This document shows, piece by piece, positions 11,137 through 23,700 of a DNA stretch of 64,000 nucleotides; the first letter of the stretch is position 1, and each line of letters opens with the position of its first letter. The notes below the pieces were generated by a model. That model searched no databases and was not told where the DNA came from. It worked only from the letters and a program-made list of their open reading frames with translations. Made by a program: the position numbers and the translations under genes. The stretch is from Emydura subglobosa (Eukaryota; Chordata; Testudines; Chelidae): NCBI GenBank assembly GCA_007922225.1, contig ML680088.1, positions 15,755,967 to 15,819,966 on the forward strand. Reading direction: 5' to 3'.

Positions 11137-11606
11137 TATGCTAGAGATCTATAAAACCATGACTGGTGGGGAGAAAGCAAATAAGGACGTGTTATTTACT
11201 CCTTCTCAGAACACAAGAAGGGGTCACCAAATAAAATTAATAGGCAGCAGGTTTAAAACAAACAAAAGGAAGTATTTCTTCACGCAACACACAGTCAACC
11301 TGTGGAAATCCTTGCCAGAGAATGTTGTGAAGGGTAACAGGGTTCAAAAAAGAACCAGATAAGTTCCTGGGAGATAGGTCCATCAATGGCTATTAGCCAG
11401 GATAGGCAGTGATGCAAAACCATGCTCTGAAGTGTCCCTAGCCTCTGTTTGCCAGCAGCTGGGAATGGACAACAGGGGTGGATCACTTGATGATTACCTG
11501 TTCTGTTCATTCCCTCTGGAGCACCTGGCATTGACTACTGTCGGAAGACAGGATACTGGGCTAGATGGACCATTGGTCTGACCTTGTATGGCCATTCTTA
11601 TGTATG
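11137..11606 (+). mobile_element. CR1 LINE 3' fragment
   Basis: Reads ctagagatctataaaaccat through the conserved ttcttcacgcaacacacagt segment, then gggctagatggaccattggt and ctgacc...ggccattcttatgta, a CR1 subfamily tail. Plus orientation, 5'-truncated. The residual reading encodes the end of the CR1 ORF2. Confidence 0.85.
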
Positions 11607-14600
11607 CCTGGGGAGAACATTTCTGCAACCCTTGTTTAATTAGAACTTCTCAACCCACTGGGTTTGCATTTCTTGCTATACTCCCATAAGTGGGGGCTGA
11701 GCAAAGAGCAACTCAAAGAAGAAAGGTAGGTCCCTCACCGGCTGCAGCTCACAAAGGGTGGTGAGAGAGCAGCTCATCCAATGGTCTGGACAATCTTACA
11801 AAGACACCCTGAAATAAGCAGATCTGTCTTCATACTACCCACCCTCCGGCGCCGAATTCTGTTCTCACAGGCATCTTGGCTCACTTCTACTAAACCTCAG
11901 CTGGCTCCACAAAGCCCTTTCATAACCTGAGCTTTCAGTGCCATGATGGAGCAGGCGGGCAGTCCCAGCCGCCACTGCTTTTCCTGATAATCTGGGCTGG
12001 GGGAGTATGAGTGTCCAGAGGCAATGCTCTTAAAGAATGATAGTGGTTGGGGAATGATCTCTTGATGCCCAAGCTACATTGTAAGGATGAATTCCTTCCA
12101 CAGTGATTATAAAGGACTGGTAATGTAGGTCAAACCAATGCCTGCAATCAGCCACAGCAGAATCCTCACCCCACCCTTCCAAGAAGGACTAGCAAGACAA
12201 GGAAAGTTTTGCAGAGGGTCCTGAAGATCAACAAATCTGCTCTTTGGCAGACAAGGGAGAAGAAAATCCAAACACTGACAACCATTCCTGGCAAATCTCC
12301 TGCCAACAGACCCTTCCCTCTCTTTTATAGGAAGATGCCTCTAGCTACAGCCATCTTAACATGAGCTCTGCAGAAAACAGATCCCTCATGTGGGAACTGC
12401 TGTCCCTATGCTATCCCTGCTGCATGCTAAGTAACCAGCTGCTACTGTAAGAAGAGGAGAAATAACTTCTATCATAAAGCAACAAAAATGGTGGGCTGTG
12501 GGTAGAAGGGATGTGCTTTAAAAGAAAAACCGCATGCCCTACATCATAGCTCTTTGCATGAGGAAGGTCCTTCTACTTATGCTGTAGTCTGAATCCTCCT
12601 TTTGCCAAGGAACACAGGATTTGCCCTAGCAGATCAGCCAACACCATTGCGAAGTCAGTGAGTTAGGTGCCTTAATAACTTTGAGGATCCGGGCCCCAGT
12701 CACTAGCTATTTTCATTGCCCTTCCCTGGGCCTTCTCAGTCTTGACTATATGTCCCTAGAGGTGACAGCTGAGGGCATTACCAGCACTTTGTATAATGTC
12801 ATATTATGTTCTATTGAGGGAAAGCCTGTGCCCACTGCTGTGTTTCTGTGTAGTGTTTGGGCCATTTGATTTAGCTGGGTGTAAATAAACAATCCCCATT
12901 GTCTTTCTGCAAACTAAATATGGCCTGACCTCTTTTCACAATAATAACCCAGCCATCAGTTAGATTCCTGATTGTGTGAATACCAGGAAACTGAATACAG
13001 GAGTTTATAGTTCAGTGGAAAGTTCTGCTGCTGTCTTAAATCATAAAGCACAGCTGCTGACACAGCAGAAGCTGCAAAATGAATGGAGCATTTGAGCAAT
13101 GGATGGAGTGGTAGCTTATGAAAGGGGAATAAATTCAATGTCTTGCAGTTCAGTTAGAGGGAGAAAGAAAGGACAGGCAGGCCAAAGGACTCCATTACAC
13201 CACACTGCAGTATCATCAATGTTCAATGCAATGGGAATACAAAATGAAGCTTTAAAGGTAACCTGTAAATGTTCTAAATCAGACAGCTACCACAATCTGA
13301 ATAAGTTGCTGAATGCAGTAAATAACAAAAGAGGAATTAAAGATCCAGAGCCAAGATTTCCAAACATGAGCAGTGATTGTCAGTGCTGTGATTTTTGGGG
13401 CATCCAAATTCAGACCCCCTAAATGGGTGTCTCATATTGGGTCCCCAAAAACAGAGGGCCCTAAAGTCATTAGGGTCAGATTTTTAAAAAATATTCAGAT
13501 GCCTAAATGTTCAGAGAGGCACCTAGTGGGATTTTCAAAAACACGGCAGCACTGTGAACTCCCATTCATTTCAGGCTTTAATCAGTGTCTCGGATCTGTG
13601 GCAGAACAACATCTTCTCACCATGCATAAGGCCAGTGCCATCACATACTTGCCAGAGCCAGAAAACTTGTAGAGGATCCAGATTATTCTGTGTTTTCTTC
13701 AAAATCTCTGGTCTGTAATTTTATTTTATACTTAGTGGGATTTAATAATATAATTCTCACTCACTAAGTATATATTTTATCTCTCTCATGGTATTGCCTC
13801 ACTTGCACCTTGGCCGCTGAGCCATCTCCCTTGGACTTATTCTGACATTTCAAACCCTTGAGCAACTCCAAAGGGTTGTTTTATTTTTAAAATCCACCTG
13901 GCAATCACTTCTTCCTCCCACAAGATGTGAAATTTCTGCCTCCAAATAACACCTGCCTGTGGCCCAGGATGAGGGGCAGGAATCAGTCCTGGGTCAGTGA
14001 CAGGTGTTTTATGCATAAAAGTATGATGGCTAAAGATCTGTCCATCCTACTGGACTAGAGATAGGTGCTTTACACAACTGTAAAAGGAAATAATGTGCTT
14101 CTTAACTGAGTTAAATTGCCACACGCTCATAAATTAGGAAGCCAGAAGGGACTGTTATGCAGGAGGGCAGACTGAAAGATCATAGCACAGGCCAGAGTAC
14201 GTCACACAGGGATTGGTCCCTCGAGCCCACACATGTTTTAGACAGACATCGCATCCTGATTTAAAGCCTCCAAATGTTGGAGAGGCCAACAAATCGCTTG
14301 GTAAATTGTGCCACTGAGCACAGGTGCTGCCCCAGTGCTACATGGGGGAGTGCACATCAAAGTAAAGGGGATGGACAGGGATGCACAAATGTATTGAGCT
14401 ACCCGGATACAGAAGGAGAGGCAAGCAACTCCACCCCACACGATGATGCTGTGAGCACAAAGAATAAACATGGTTAGAAAAGGAGGATGTGGCGGGGGGT
14501 CGTCCATAAAACTTTTCACTGGAAAACCTGAGAACCAAAACTTGTCTGAAAACTGAAAAATTCAAATTTGACAATTTTCAAAGCATGCAGACACTTCCCG

Positions 14601-15287
14601 TGAGCACATTCATTTAGTTAAAAGCTCAATTTTTCTGTCGAAAAGAAAGGTGGATGGAAAAATTGCGAGTACCCCTACTTGAGATGTCAGCCAATGGGAG
14701 GAGCTTAGTGGCAATGAGAGACAGCAGCCAGCCCAGATCAAGCTCACTGCTCGAAGTTATAAAAAAATTGCCACTAACCTCACCACGTTCGGAGCCAGAT
14801 ACCCAGCTCTTCTTCCAAGCTTCCCCACAACACAGTTCTCATTCCCACCGCTTCATTCATTTTAAAAGAGAAAACCCTGAACCCCCTTCTGGCAGGGAAG
14901 GAATGGAGAGAGAGAACACTTGTTTTTCCAGAGATGGGAGGTGCTTAGATCCCACGGTGAGGAAGGCCTTGAAAGGCTTAGACAGATGGGTACAGAACTC
15001 CCTTGGGGCAGTGCGACTCCAATGCCCACTTCTGAGGCCAGGGCCTAAATCTTACAATCTAGCCCTAAGACAACAAGTGTCAGCAGTGACTGAGAAACAA
15101 AAAGCACCAGGAGACCAGGAGGTGGAGGCTTTTAGGCCTTCTCTGCATAGGAAGGATGCAGTGGTTAACTTACATTTGTATTTTGGGTTAGCTGTTCCCA
15201 ATCCACTTAAACTAACGTGAAAAAAGCTACTCCTAAACCAAAATGAGTGCCCACACAAGGGTTTGCACCCGATTAGCTAGATCACTT
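11607..15287. other. Intergenic, mostly unrecognised
   Basis: Contains a gcacctaag-type repeat at about 13385-13570 and a decayed CR1 tail-like stretch at about 14136-14230 (gaagccagaagggactg...cacaggccagagta). A 188-codon open frame at 14654-15220 has no splice context or recognisable motif and is judged chance. Confidence 0.4.
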
Positions 15288-15555
15288 GGGCTATGTTCAG
15301 ACTGACGGCGGCAAAATCGCTGCCGCCAGATCGATCTTTCTTGATCAATTGAGCGGTCAGTGAGACCTGCTCAATCGATCAGGAAGTCGACTGAGTAAGT
15401 CCACCCCCTCAAGTAGCATAGCACTGAGCCCTGGGCTCAGCACAGTGTGAACAACGCGCAGAAGGGAAGCTGAGCAGTCGACGTCAGTTACGCAAACTAC
15501 TTTGCGTAACTCCCGTCGACTGCCGCCGAATCGCGTGGTCAGTGTGAACCAGCCC
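15288..15555. mobile_element. Short TIR element, copy 1
   Basis: Begins gggctatgttcagactgac and ends gtcagtgtgaaccagccc, imperfect inverted termini. The interior cggcggcaaaatcg...gagcggtcagtg...aggaagtcgactgagtaa is shared with 47050-47330. A non-autonomous DNA transposon is the best reading. The superfamily is unknown because no clear TSD was found. Confidence 0.6.
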
Positions 15556-17607
15556 TTAGATTAAACCAGTGAACTTTCTCATGTAGACACAGCCTTAAAT
15601 TGGTACCACCAGGGGTTTCCCTTCTAATTATTAATGAATCTTTGCCCATTCAATTGTTGGGGTTTGTCAGATGGGATAGCCAGAAGAAAGGTGTTAGGAG
15701 GAGGGATTTGAAGGAGGAGAGGTTTGTGTCACTGGATTATGGAGGTCCAGGTGTAAGGTATAGTGTGGAAGAAAGCATGGGAGAGTGAAGAGGTTTGAGA
15801 TGCTGATGGAGGGAAGGGAGCTGTTGGGGAGGAGTGTAGATCAGAGCCAAGGACTGGAGGCTGTTTGCTTAAGCCCTCAGCACTTTGAGTGCTTTTCTGA
15901 ATTTCCCATGCCCTTCTTTTCCTTCCTTCCCACTGTAATGCCTTGCTGGATGGCTCAACAGGAGGGCTTGGGTTTAGGACCTCTGAATCTAAAGGCACAT
16001 GCTGCTACAGCTTGAGCTAAAGAGCTGACTCCCTCTAGCAGGAAACAGTAGCATACTTAGGTGTTCCAGCCACCAGGGCAGGCAAAGACCCACACTATAT
16101 TAAGTTGGGTTACAAAGCGATAATCCTAAAACTATCTGTTCCTTCCTGCAACCCCTTGACCGGACCCATGACTGCTCCTCTCCTAGCAGGGAGGCTCCAA
16201 ATTGGAACTGAAGCATTTAGCAGAGGAATGTGGGCATCAGAACTGGAATATCAGGAGCATTGTACAGGTGGATTACTACAGGGGCAGCAGCAAAGATGGG
16301 TAGAGGCAGTACACACAGAGCTCACAGAAGGGGCTGTAGATTGGGGGCAGAGGGTGTACCTGCATGCACGATGCCAATACCAGTCAACAGTACTAGTTCC
16401 CGGTCCATAGGTTCAGAAGCAGCAAATTTACCCCAGAATCACTGGAGGGGAAAAAAACCCTCCACTTTCCATAAATTCCTGTAGTGATTAGAGTAGTGAC
16501 ACCAAAAAGTAAATGCTGTTGGCCAGGCTAAGCTTTATCCCTTGTGTCAGTAGCATGGGCTGGCATCAGCATGATGAATGAGTCTTGCAAGCATGCAAAA
16601 TTGTGTAACTGTGTCGGAGAGTCCTTCAACCCACAGGTGTTACCGCTCCCCTGTGGCCGCAAGCCAAACGTCCCTCAGCTGGCAGCTCTCTGACAGGATG
16701 GAGGCCCAAGATAAAATTAGAAAGGATTTCTAATCCTGCACCTTGTACAAACTGTAGGGGCCAGCTAAACTGGGTTGCTGTTAATTGCTAAACCAGACTC
16801 CTGTACTCCCTCTCCTGCCCTGTTTTGTGGGCTATGAGACTTTCTGCCGAGACAGGAGTTTTGCTGCTAGTCTTCTTTGCATACACAGCGGAGACCAGGT
16901 CCTTCATTCTGATTGGTGGGGAGATCCATGTGTTGCCTCTAAAGGAGCGTCTGCTGTTTGCAGGGCAAACCTCTCTTTAATGGAAAAGTGAGAGCAATTA
17001 AAAAAAAAAAAAAAAAAAGTCAGTTTTGGAAGAGCTAGCCCTCCTGAAAATGGCTCGTAAGGCCCACTTTACACCAAACTTCACCCCAGGACACAAAGTC
17101 GGAGGCTTTTGTTCAAAACTGTATGCTTTCTCATCACGCCTTGTGTTCTTTTTTATCTCTAAGACATTGATTATTTTTTAGCCTCATTTTAAATTTTCAA
17201 CTTTGGGTGTGGCAGAGGAGAATCAGCTAAATCCTTTTAAAGAACTTGCGAGTGTTGCAGAATGAATTCCCTCTTGTGTAACAGTGCTGGTAGGGGGATT
17301 TGAGGGTAGACAAGTGCTTAAATCTGAAAGGGCAGAGAGAGGGGGAGGGGGAGAGGAGAGCTTGCTTTGAAACTAGAACTCTCCCTCTGAAATGTGGCTC
17401 CTTCAGATTTAGGAAGCGGATCCCCACTGGGATTTCCTTTCAAAGGTGACTTGTAACCTATTCATTGGGGTAGATTTTGGCAGGGCACTAATGGTTTATT
17501 TGGGCAGGGTCAGGCACACATTATTTGTGTGTGTGCGCAGAGTTCGTTTTGGGTGAGGGGGAGCATTTGCCTTTCCAAGAGTGGAAAATAAAACACTGCC
17601 AGATCTG
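15556..17607. other. Region upstream of KY exon 1
   Basis: No exon found. An A(18) run lies at about 17000. A stretch near 15990-16060 recalls a reversed tRNA-derived SINE but is too diverged to call. Confidence 0.4.
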
Positions 17608-17666
17608 CAGCAGCAGCAGCAGCTCAGGGTGAGAAAGGAAGCGGTGGCAATGCTCTGATGGGCACC
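17608..17666 (+). promoter_or_regulatory. KY 5' leader with CAG run and minimal uORF
   Basis: The sequence just before exon 1 holds five tandem CAG units (about 17608-17622) and a Met-Leu-stop upstream ORF at 17650-17658. Its stop overlaps the ATG at 17658. The transcription start and any TATA element are not identifiable here, so the extent of the leader is an inference. Confidence 0.35.
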
Positions 17667-17799
17667 ATGGAGTTTAAAAAAGACGCCAATGCAGTAGCAA
17701 TTGAGATGCTTCTCATAGTTCACCCTGAGAAGAGGAAGACAGTGCAAAGGGTGCAGACAGACAGACAGACGGAAATCAGTGCCTCACACCAAAGCCAAG
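17667..17799 (+). CDS. KY: KY coding exon 1 (start codon)
   Basis: The exon encodes 44 codons plus one base, starting [10 protein letters not shown] and continuing with the hydrophobic [13 protein letters not shown] stretch that also opens the mammalian protein. I chose the ATG at 17667 because it matches that start and has a good context (caccATGG). An in-frame ATG nine bases upstream (17658) would add Met-Gly-Thr. The donor is aag|gtaaag at 17800, leaving phase 1. A two-codon upstream ORF (ATG 17650, TGA 17656-17658) overlaps the upstream in-frame ATG. Confidence 0.88.
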
Positions 17800-20700
17800 G
17801 TAAAGCAATATCTGCATTTGTGCAAGTGGAGGGGTGCAGCTGCAGTGCATGCAGACCCAAGCAGCAAGTGATTGGTAGAATGAGAGGTGAACCATCAGCT
17901 CTGGGGAAAGAACAATGGGTGGGGGGGATTCTTTTGTGACTCCCTAACTTAAAGACATGCAGTGAAAACCCAAATCTGCAAACTCCCCTCTAAAAATCTT
18001 CCAATTTTAACTTCGTTTCATTGATCCCATCTAGCAAACAAGAGCCTCTGCAAATGCAAAGTCCAATGCCATGCATGTTGCACACCAGACTGCAGGTGAC
18101 TCAACGCGCAGCACCTATGTGGCATGCCCGTGGGGCAGAATGTGGCTATTATTCCGAGAACCATGTTTGCAGATTCCCTGTCAAGATTGAACATTTTATA
18201 TAGCATGAGACACCACTGAAGGGTTTCCGACAATGCATTCGATTTACAGGGCGAAATAGTAAACAGGCTGAGTTATTTAATTCCAAATCAGTGGCTATCA
18301 CAAAGGGACGCATTGGGCAAGTGGGTTTTATTTTAGTTAGTGTGTGCGTGCATGCACATGCATACTTTGTCTGCGAAGAATATCACTATGAGCTATTTAT
18401 AGCGAGAGTTTGTGACAATCCCCTTGGCCTAACTTCTATCCCTTCAGGGGATCTTCCATGCCCTTTCTGGAACACTGGAAATCATGAGCTGTTTTGCAGA
18501 CAAACAGGGAGACTCTCCCCTCATTGCAAAACTGAAAGGAGCAAAAGTGCCTTTGCTGCAATCTGGTTTAATGTTTTCAGAAAGCACCCAGTTTCAGATC
18601 AAGAAGAGTGCCAGCTATCATGTACACTGATGGAGTAGGGAATCACACTTCTATTAATAACCATGCTTCTTTTAACAGGGAATTAAAAACCATCCAAATA
18701 CAACTGATTGGCCCTAGGAGAGGGGAGAATGGAGTCTACTTTTATTATTATACTTCTCTTTTTACTGTATTTCATACTGTGGTGATTGGGGCTATATAAA
18801 TACTGAAGAAAAGACAGGAAAATCATAGGATCATAGAAGATGAGGGTTGGAAGGGACCTCAGGAGGTCATCTAGTCCAACCTCCTGCTCACTCTAATTAA
18901 ATCATCTCAGCCAAGGCTTTGTCAAGCCGCAACTTAAAAAACCTCTAAGGATGGAGATTCCACCACCTCCCTAGGTAACCCATTCCAGTGCTTCACCACC
19001 CTCCTAGGGAAAAACGTTTTCCTAATATCCAACCTAGACCACCCCCACTGCAACTTGAGACCATTGCTCCTTGTTCTGTCATCTGCCACCACTGAGAACA
19101 GCCAAGCTCAATCCTCCCTGGGAACCCCTTTCCAGATAGGAAAAGGCTGTTATCAAATCCCCTCTCATTCTTCTCTTCTGCAGACTAAACAAGCCTAGTT
19201 CCCTCAGCCTCGCCTCATAAGTCATGTACTCCAGCCCCCTAATCATTTTTGTTGCCCTTCTTTGGAGTCTTTCCAATTTGTCCACATGGTTCTTGTAGTG
19301 GGGGGCCCAAAACTGGTCTAAATGGAGTATTGAAATCAGGGTGGATTGAATTAAATCACCAAGAGAAAATCATTGATTTAAATCAAATTCCCACTGATAC
19401 TTCTTCACATATTTCTTGAACAATGATGAAAATGCGATCACTAAAACATGTTAATTTACAACTCAATACAGCATTTTACATCATCTAGGAGGGTATACTT
19501 TGTGTAATTTTTTGGATAACTTGATTTTATTAATTTAGGAAATAGTACATAATCCTCATTACCTGTGTCAAGCTCCAGATGCTACAGCAGTACATTAGGA
19601 ATGGTAAGAACTAAATCACACACAAACACAATAGCACTTATATTTTATTAAACTAAACCTTAAATGTTACATAAATGTTTCACATTTGCAATTGCAGCAG
19701 TCTCCTGAATCCCAATCTGGACTGGAGTGGACGGGTACAAATTGACCGCACTGTGCACACAGGTTATTCCAGTGCATTTGGCCCGGGACAGCTGGTCCTG
19801 ACCCACCAGTTTCCCTGAGACCAGAGTGACGGCGCTCCCCGAGTCCACTAGAGCAGTGGTTACTTTGCCGTTCACTTTGACTGGTCAGGTGTACCTATGG
19901 GTGGTCTCTGCCACCCCCACCGGGTAGACCAAGCTGCAGGGACCAGCAAACTCACCCATCCCACATTGCATGGGTTCCCCTGCGTTTGGGCATTGGGTAG
20001 CTAGGTGCCCTAGCTCCCCACAGGCATAGCACCTGTACCCTGGTCGAGACAGTCCCCTATCCGTTGGGCTGCCAGGCTTTGGGCCAGAACCCCCCCTCCT
20101 GGGGTCCCCAAACCCTTTTGCGGGCCCAGGCCACTCTCCAGCCCCCCTGCTCCCCAACATGGGCTTGCCCGCTGCTTCGGGAGTCCGAGCCCCTGGGGCA
20201 TGGAATCCCCTCTTGTTCCAACGCCCTTCTTCCCCGGCAGTCCGTGAAATCTCCCTGGCTGCCAACTGTCTCTCGACAAGGGCAACTAAGTCATCATATG
20301 AGGTGGGGTCAGTCCAGCTAATCCCCCGCCGCAATGGGAAAGGTAGGTGTTAGCAATGTTCATTCAGTTAGAGTAGATGAGCCCTATTCACAACCATTGA
20401 TTAGAAGGTGAGAATGTGTGAACAGTGACAATTACTTCTTGTAATGAGATAACCATTCCAAGTCCCTATGCAGACCCAGTTTGATTGTGTCAAGTTTGCA
20501 TACGAGTTCCAGCTTTGCAGTTTCTCTCTGAAGTCTGTTTTTGAAGTTTTTTTGTAGAAGTATAGCAACTTTCAAGACAGCTACAGAGTGTCCTGGGAGA
20601 TTGAAGTGCTCTCCTACTGGTTTATGGATGTTACCATTTTTTATGTCTGATTTGTGTCCATTTATTCTTTTGCGTAGTGACAGTCCGGTTTGGCCAATGT

Positions 20701-23700
20701 ACATGGCAGAGAAGCATTGTTGGCACATGATGGCATATATTACATAGTAGATGTTCAGGTGAATGAGCTCCTTATGGTGTGGCTGATGTGGTTAGGACCT
20801 GTGATGGTGTCACTAGAGTCAATGTGCGGGTAGAGCTGGCAACGAGGTTTGTTGCAGGGATAGGTCCCTGGGTTAGTGTTCTTCTTGTATGGTGTACGGT
20901 TGCTGGTGAGTATTTGCTTCAAGTTGGGAGACTGTCTGTAAGCAAGGATAGGTCTGCCTCACACAGCTTGAGAGAGTGAGGGACCATCTGCTAGGATAAG
21001 TTGTAGATCCTTAATGATGTGTTGGAGAGATTTTAGCTGGGGGCTGTAGGTGATGGCCAATGGTGTTCTGTTGTTTTCTTTGTTGGGTCTGTCCTGTAGT
21101 AGTTGACTTCTGGGTACCTATCTGGCTCTGTCAATTTGTTTCTTCACCTCTCCAGGTGGGTATTGTAGTTTTAAGAATGTTTTATGGAGATCCTGTAGGT
21201 GTTTGTCTCTGTCTGAGGGATTGAAGCAAATCCGGTTGTATCTTAGGGCTTGGCTATAGACAATGGATCGTGTAATGTGTCCAGGGTGGAAGCTGGAAGC
21301 ATGAAGATATGTATTGCGGGCAGTTGGTTTTCAGTATTGGGTGGTATTAATGTGACCATCCTTTATTTGTATAGTAGTGTCCAGGAATGGATTTCTTGTG
21401 TGGACTGGTCCAGGCTGAGGTTGATGGTGGGGTGGAAATTATCAAAATCCCTGTGGAATTCTTTGAGGGACTCTTTCTCGTGGGTCCAGATGATGAAAAT
21501 GTCATCAATGTAGAGTAGGTAAAGGAGAAGTGCTTGGGGACAAGTTTTGAGGAAGCGATGTTCCAGGTCAGCCATAAAAATGTTGGCATACTGTGGGGCC
21601 ATGCGGGTGCCCATAGCTGTGCCACTGACTTGGAGGTATAGATTGGCTCCAAATCTGAAGTAGTTGTGGGTCAGGACAAAGTCACAAAGTTCAGCTACCA
21701 GGTGTTCCATATCATCATCAGGGAAAATGTTCCTGATGGCTTGTAGTCCATCTTTGTGTGGAATGTTGGTGTAGAGAGCTTCTACATCCATAATGGCTAG
21801 GATGGTGTTTTCTGGGAGATCACCAATAGACTGTAGTTTTCTCAGGAAGTCAGTGGTATCACAAAGATAGCTAGGAGTGCTGGTGGCATAGGGCCTGAGG
21901 AGAGAGTCCACATAGCCTGACAGTCCTGCTGTGAGAATGCCAATGCCTGAGATGATGGGGCATTCAGGATTCCCTGGTTTGTGGATCTTGGGTAGCAGAT
22001 AGAATAACCCTGGTCAGGGCTCAGGGGGTGTGTCTGTGTAGATTTGTTCCTGTGTTTCTTTAGGGAGTTTCTTAAGTAGATTTTGTAGTTTCTTTTGGTA
22101 TTCCTCAGTGGGATCGGACAGTAGTGGCTTGTAGAATGTGGTGTTGGAGAGTTGTCTGGCAGCCTCCTGTTCATAATCCGGCCTATTCATGACGAATACA
22201 GCACCTCCTTTGTCTGCCTCTTTGATTATAATGTCAGAGTTGTTTGTACTGCATAACGTCTTCCCTTTTTCTTTCCAGTCCACTCCACTGTTCCTTTCTA
22301 CTCTGCCTCCGTCCTTTGTCTCTGTCTTTAAGACAGTGTCTTAACTAACTCCTCTGCCTTGCTGGGCCCAGCTCCACCACCACCACATAAGCATAGAATA
22401 ACAACAATCCTACCCAGCCTGTGTCTTTCTTTGCACATGTGACTTTAGTCTGCTGAGAAACAGAAACTGAAACAGAAACTGAAAGCCCAGAACTTTCAAG
22501 AAGCAAGAGCTGGTAGTTAGGCTGGACAGACTAGAGCCATTAATTCATTTTTATGAGACTAAGTGTAGGTTTAGCATGTTTGTGATGAGATTTAATTGTA
22601 ACTGTTATTTTTTAAACAAGTTATTTTTTATCCACCCTGATTGAAATGGAGAAAAGATGGATGATCCGATGAATCTAATCTTTAGCTACAGTTGATTTCT
22701 ACCTACTCCAGGCATACACTACCACCAATCTCCTCACTGTTTTGCAGCCCATTTATTGCCCTACAGAGGTGGTGGGGGTGAGGCAAGCATGGACATTTTG
22801 CAAACATTTTCACTTAATATTTTCAAAAAAGGACCAAATTTCAAAAATGTTTACTACTTTTACTGAGAAGTCTCAATTTTTGAAAATGTTTGGTTCTGAA
22901 ATTGTTTCCTAGTTTGCTTTCTCCTTTCTTCCCACTTTTCTCACTTTGCCACTGGAAAGTGTGGAAAAACTGAAACAATAACTGAAAATGTTTTCAGTTT
23001 TCATGGGGGTGGGGGGGGGGGGGAAGATAGAAGATTTTGAAAAATGAAAATATTTCCTTTTATTTAAAAAGAGCCTTTTTTAAACTAAAATATTTTCCAG
23101 CAACTATAATTTCCCTTGAATTGTTTGCCCATCTCAAAGAGCAATGATACGCCCCAGAAGGATTTGCTCTGGTCAATTACAGCAAAATAAGCTTTCCAAG
23201 CCATCTTGGCTTGGACCATTGTAGCAAGCAAAGGGAGTTAGACAAGCTCAGGAGCTCTGGGAACATAAACAGGAGGCAACTGAGTATGGAAAGCATGGAG
23301 GAACAGGGCTCAGTATATAGGTGGCAGGGCAGAGGGGGGAGGGATCAGTAGCAGCTGTTCGGTGCAGGAAGTATGGGAACTAATTATTCCTGGCTCTGGC
23401 TCGCTCTCATGAGAGGGTAATAGCTGGATAACTTCTTTCTATGGAGGTAGGTAGAGGCTGTGTAAGTTAATGGTGCTACTGGAGGGAAGATTGGGTGGTG
23501 GATAGACTTGGTAGAAAATGCCAATTTATTTTTCATGGAATATTGAAAAATTGGGTGTGGTTTATTTTTTCCACATAGCCCTAAAAATGGGGGGCGGGGG
23601 GGAAGGGTGAGGGGGAGGAATCAATGAAAACTGGTCATGAAAAGCTGAAAAGTTTTGGGGCTTTGAAATTCATTTTGGTAAAACTTTTTTTTTGAAAATT

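Larger units (their letters stand above)
19337..22639. mobile_element. hAT-type element (3.3 kb) with nested retroelements
   Basis: The termini CAGGGTGGAT (19337-19346) and ATCCACCCTG (22630-22639) are exact inverted repeats. The flanks carry a perfect ATTGAAAT TSD (19329-19336 and 22640-22647). The subterminal gatttaaatcaa sequence at the left fits non-autonomous reptile hAT families. The interior holds a gypsy gag-protease fragment and a Penelope-like element, so insertions entered an existing hAT copy or were captured. No hAT transposase seen. Confidence 0.85.

Noticed and set aside
12330..12450. Open segment after a strong acceptor (ctcttttatag)
   Set aside because: In the phase required by exon D it stops after four codons. 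The longer frame would need a phase-0 donor that is not present.
14654..15220. 188-codon open frame, the longest outside the recognised exons and elements
   Set aside because: No recognisable motif, mixed composition, no splice acceptor or promoter context, and it ends next to a TIR element. Probably chance.
18034..18094. Possible extra KY exon (tgatcccatctag acceptor, ctgcag|gtgact donor)
   Set aside because: Its length leaves phase 2, breaking the phase-1 chain, and its Cys-rich reading does not resemble KY.
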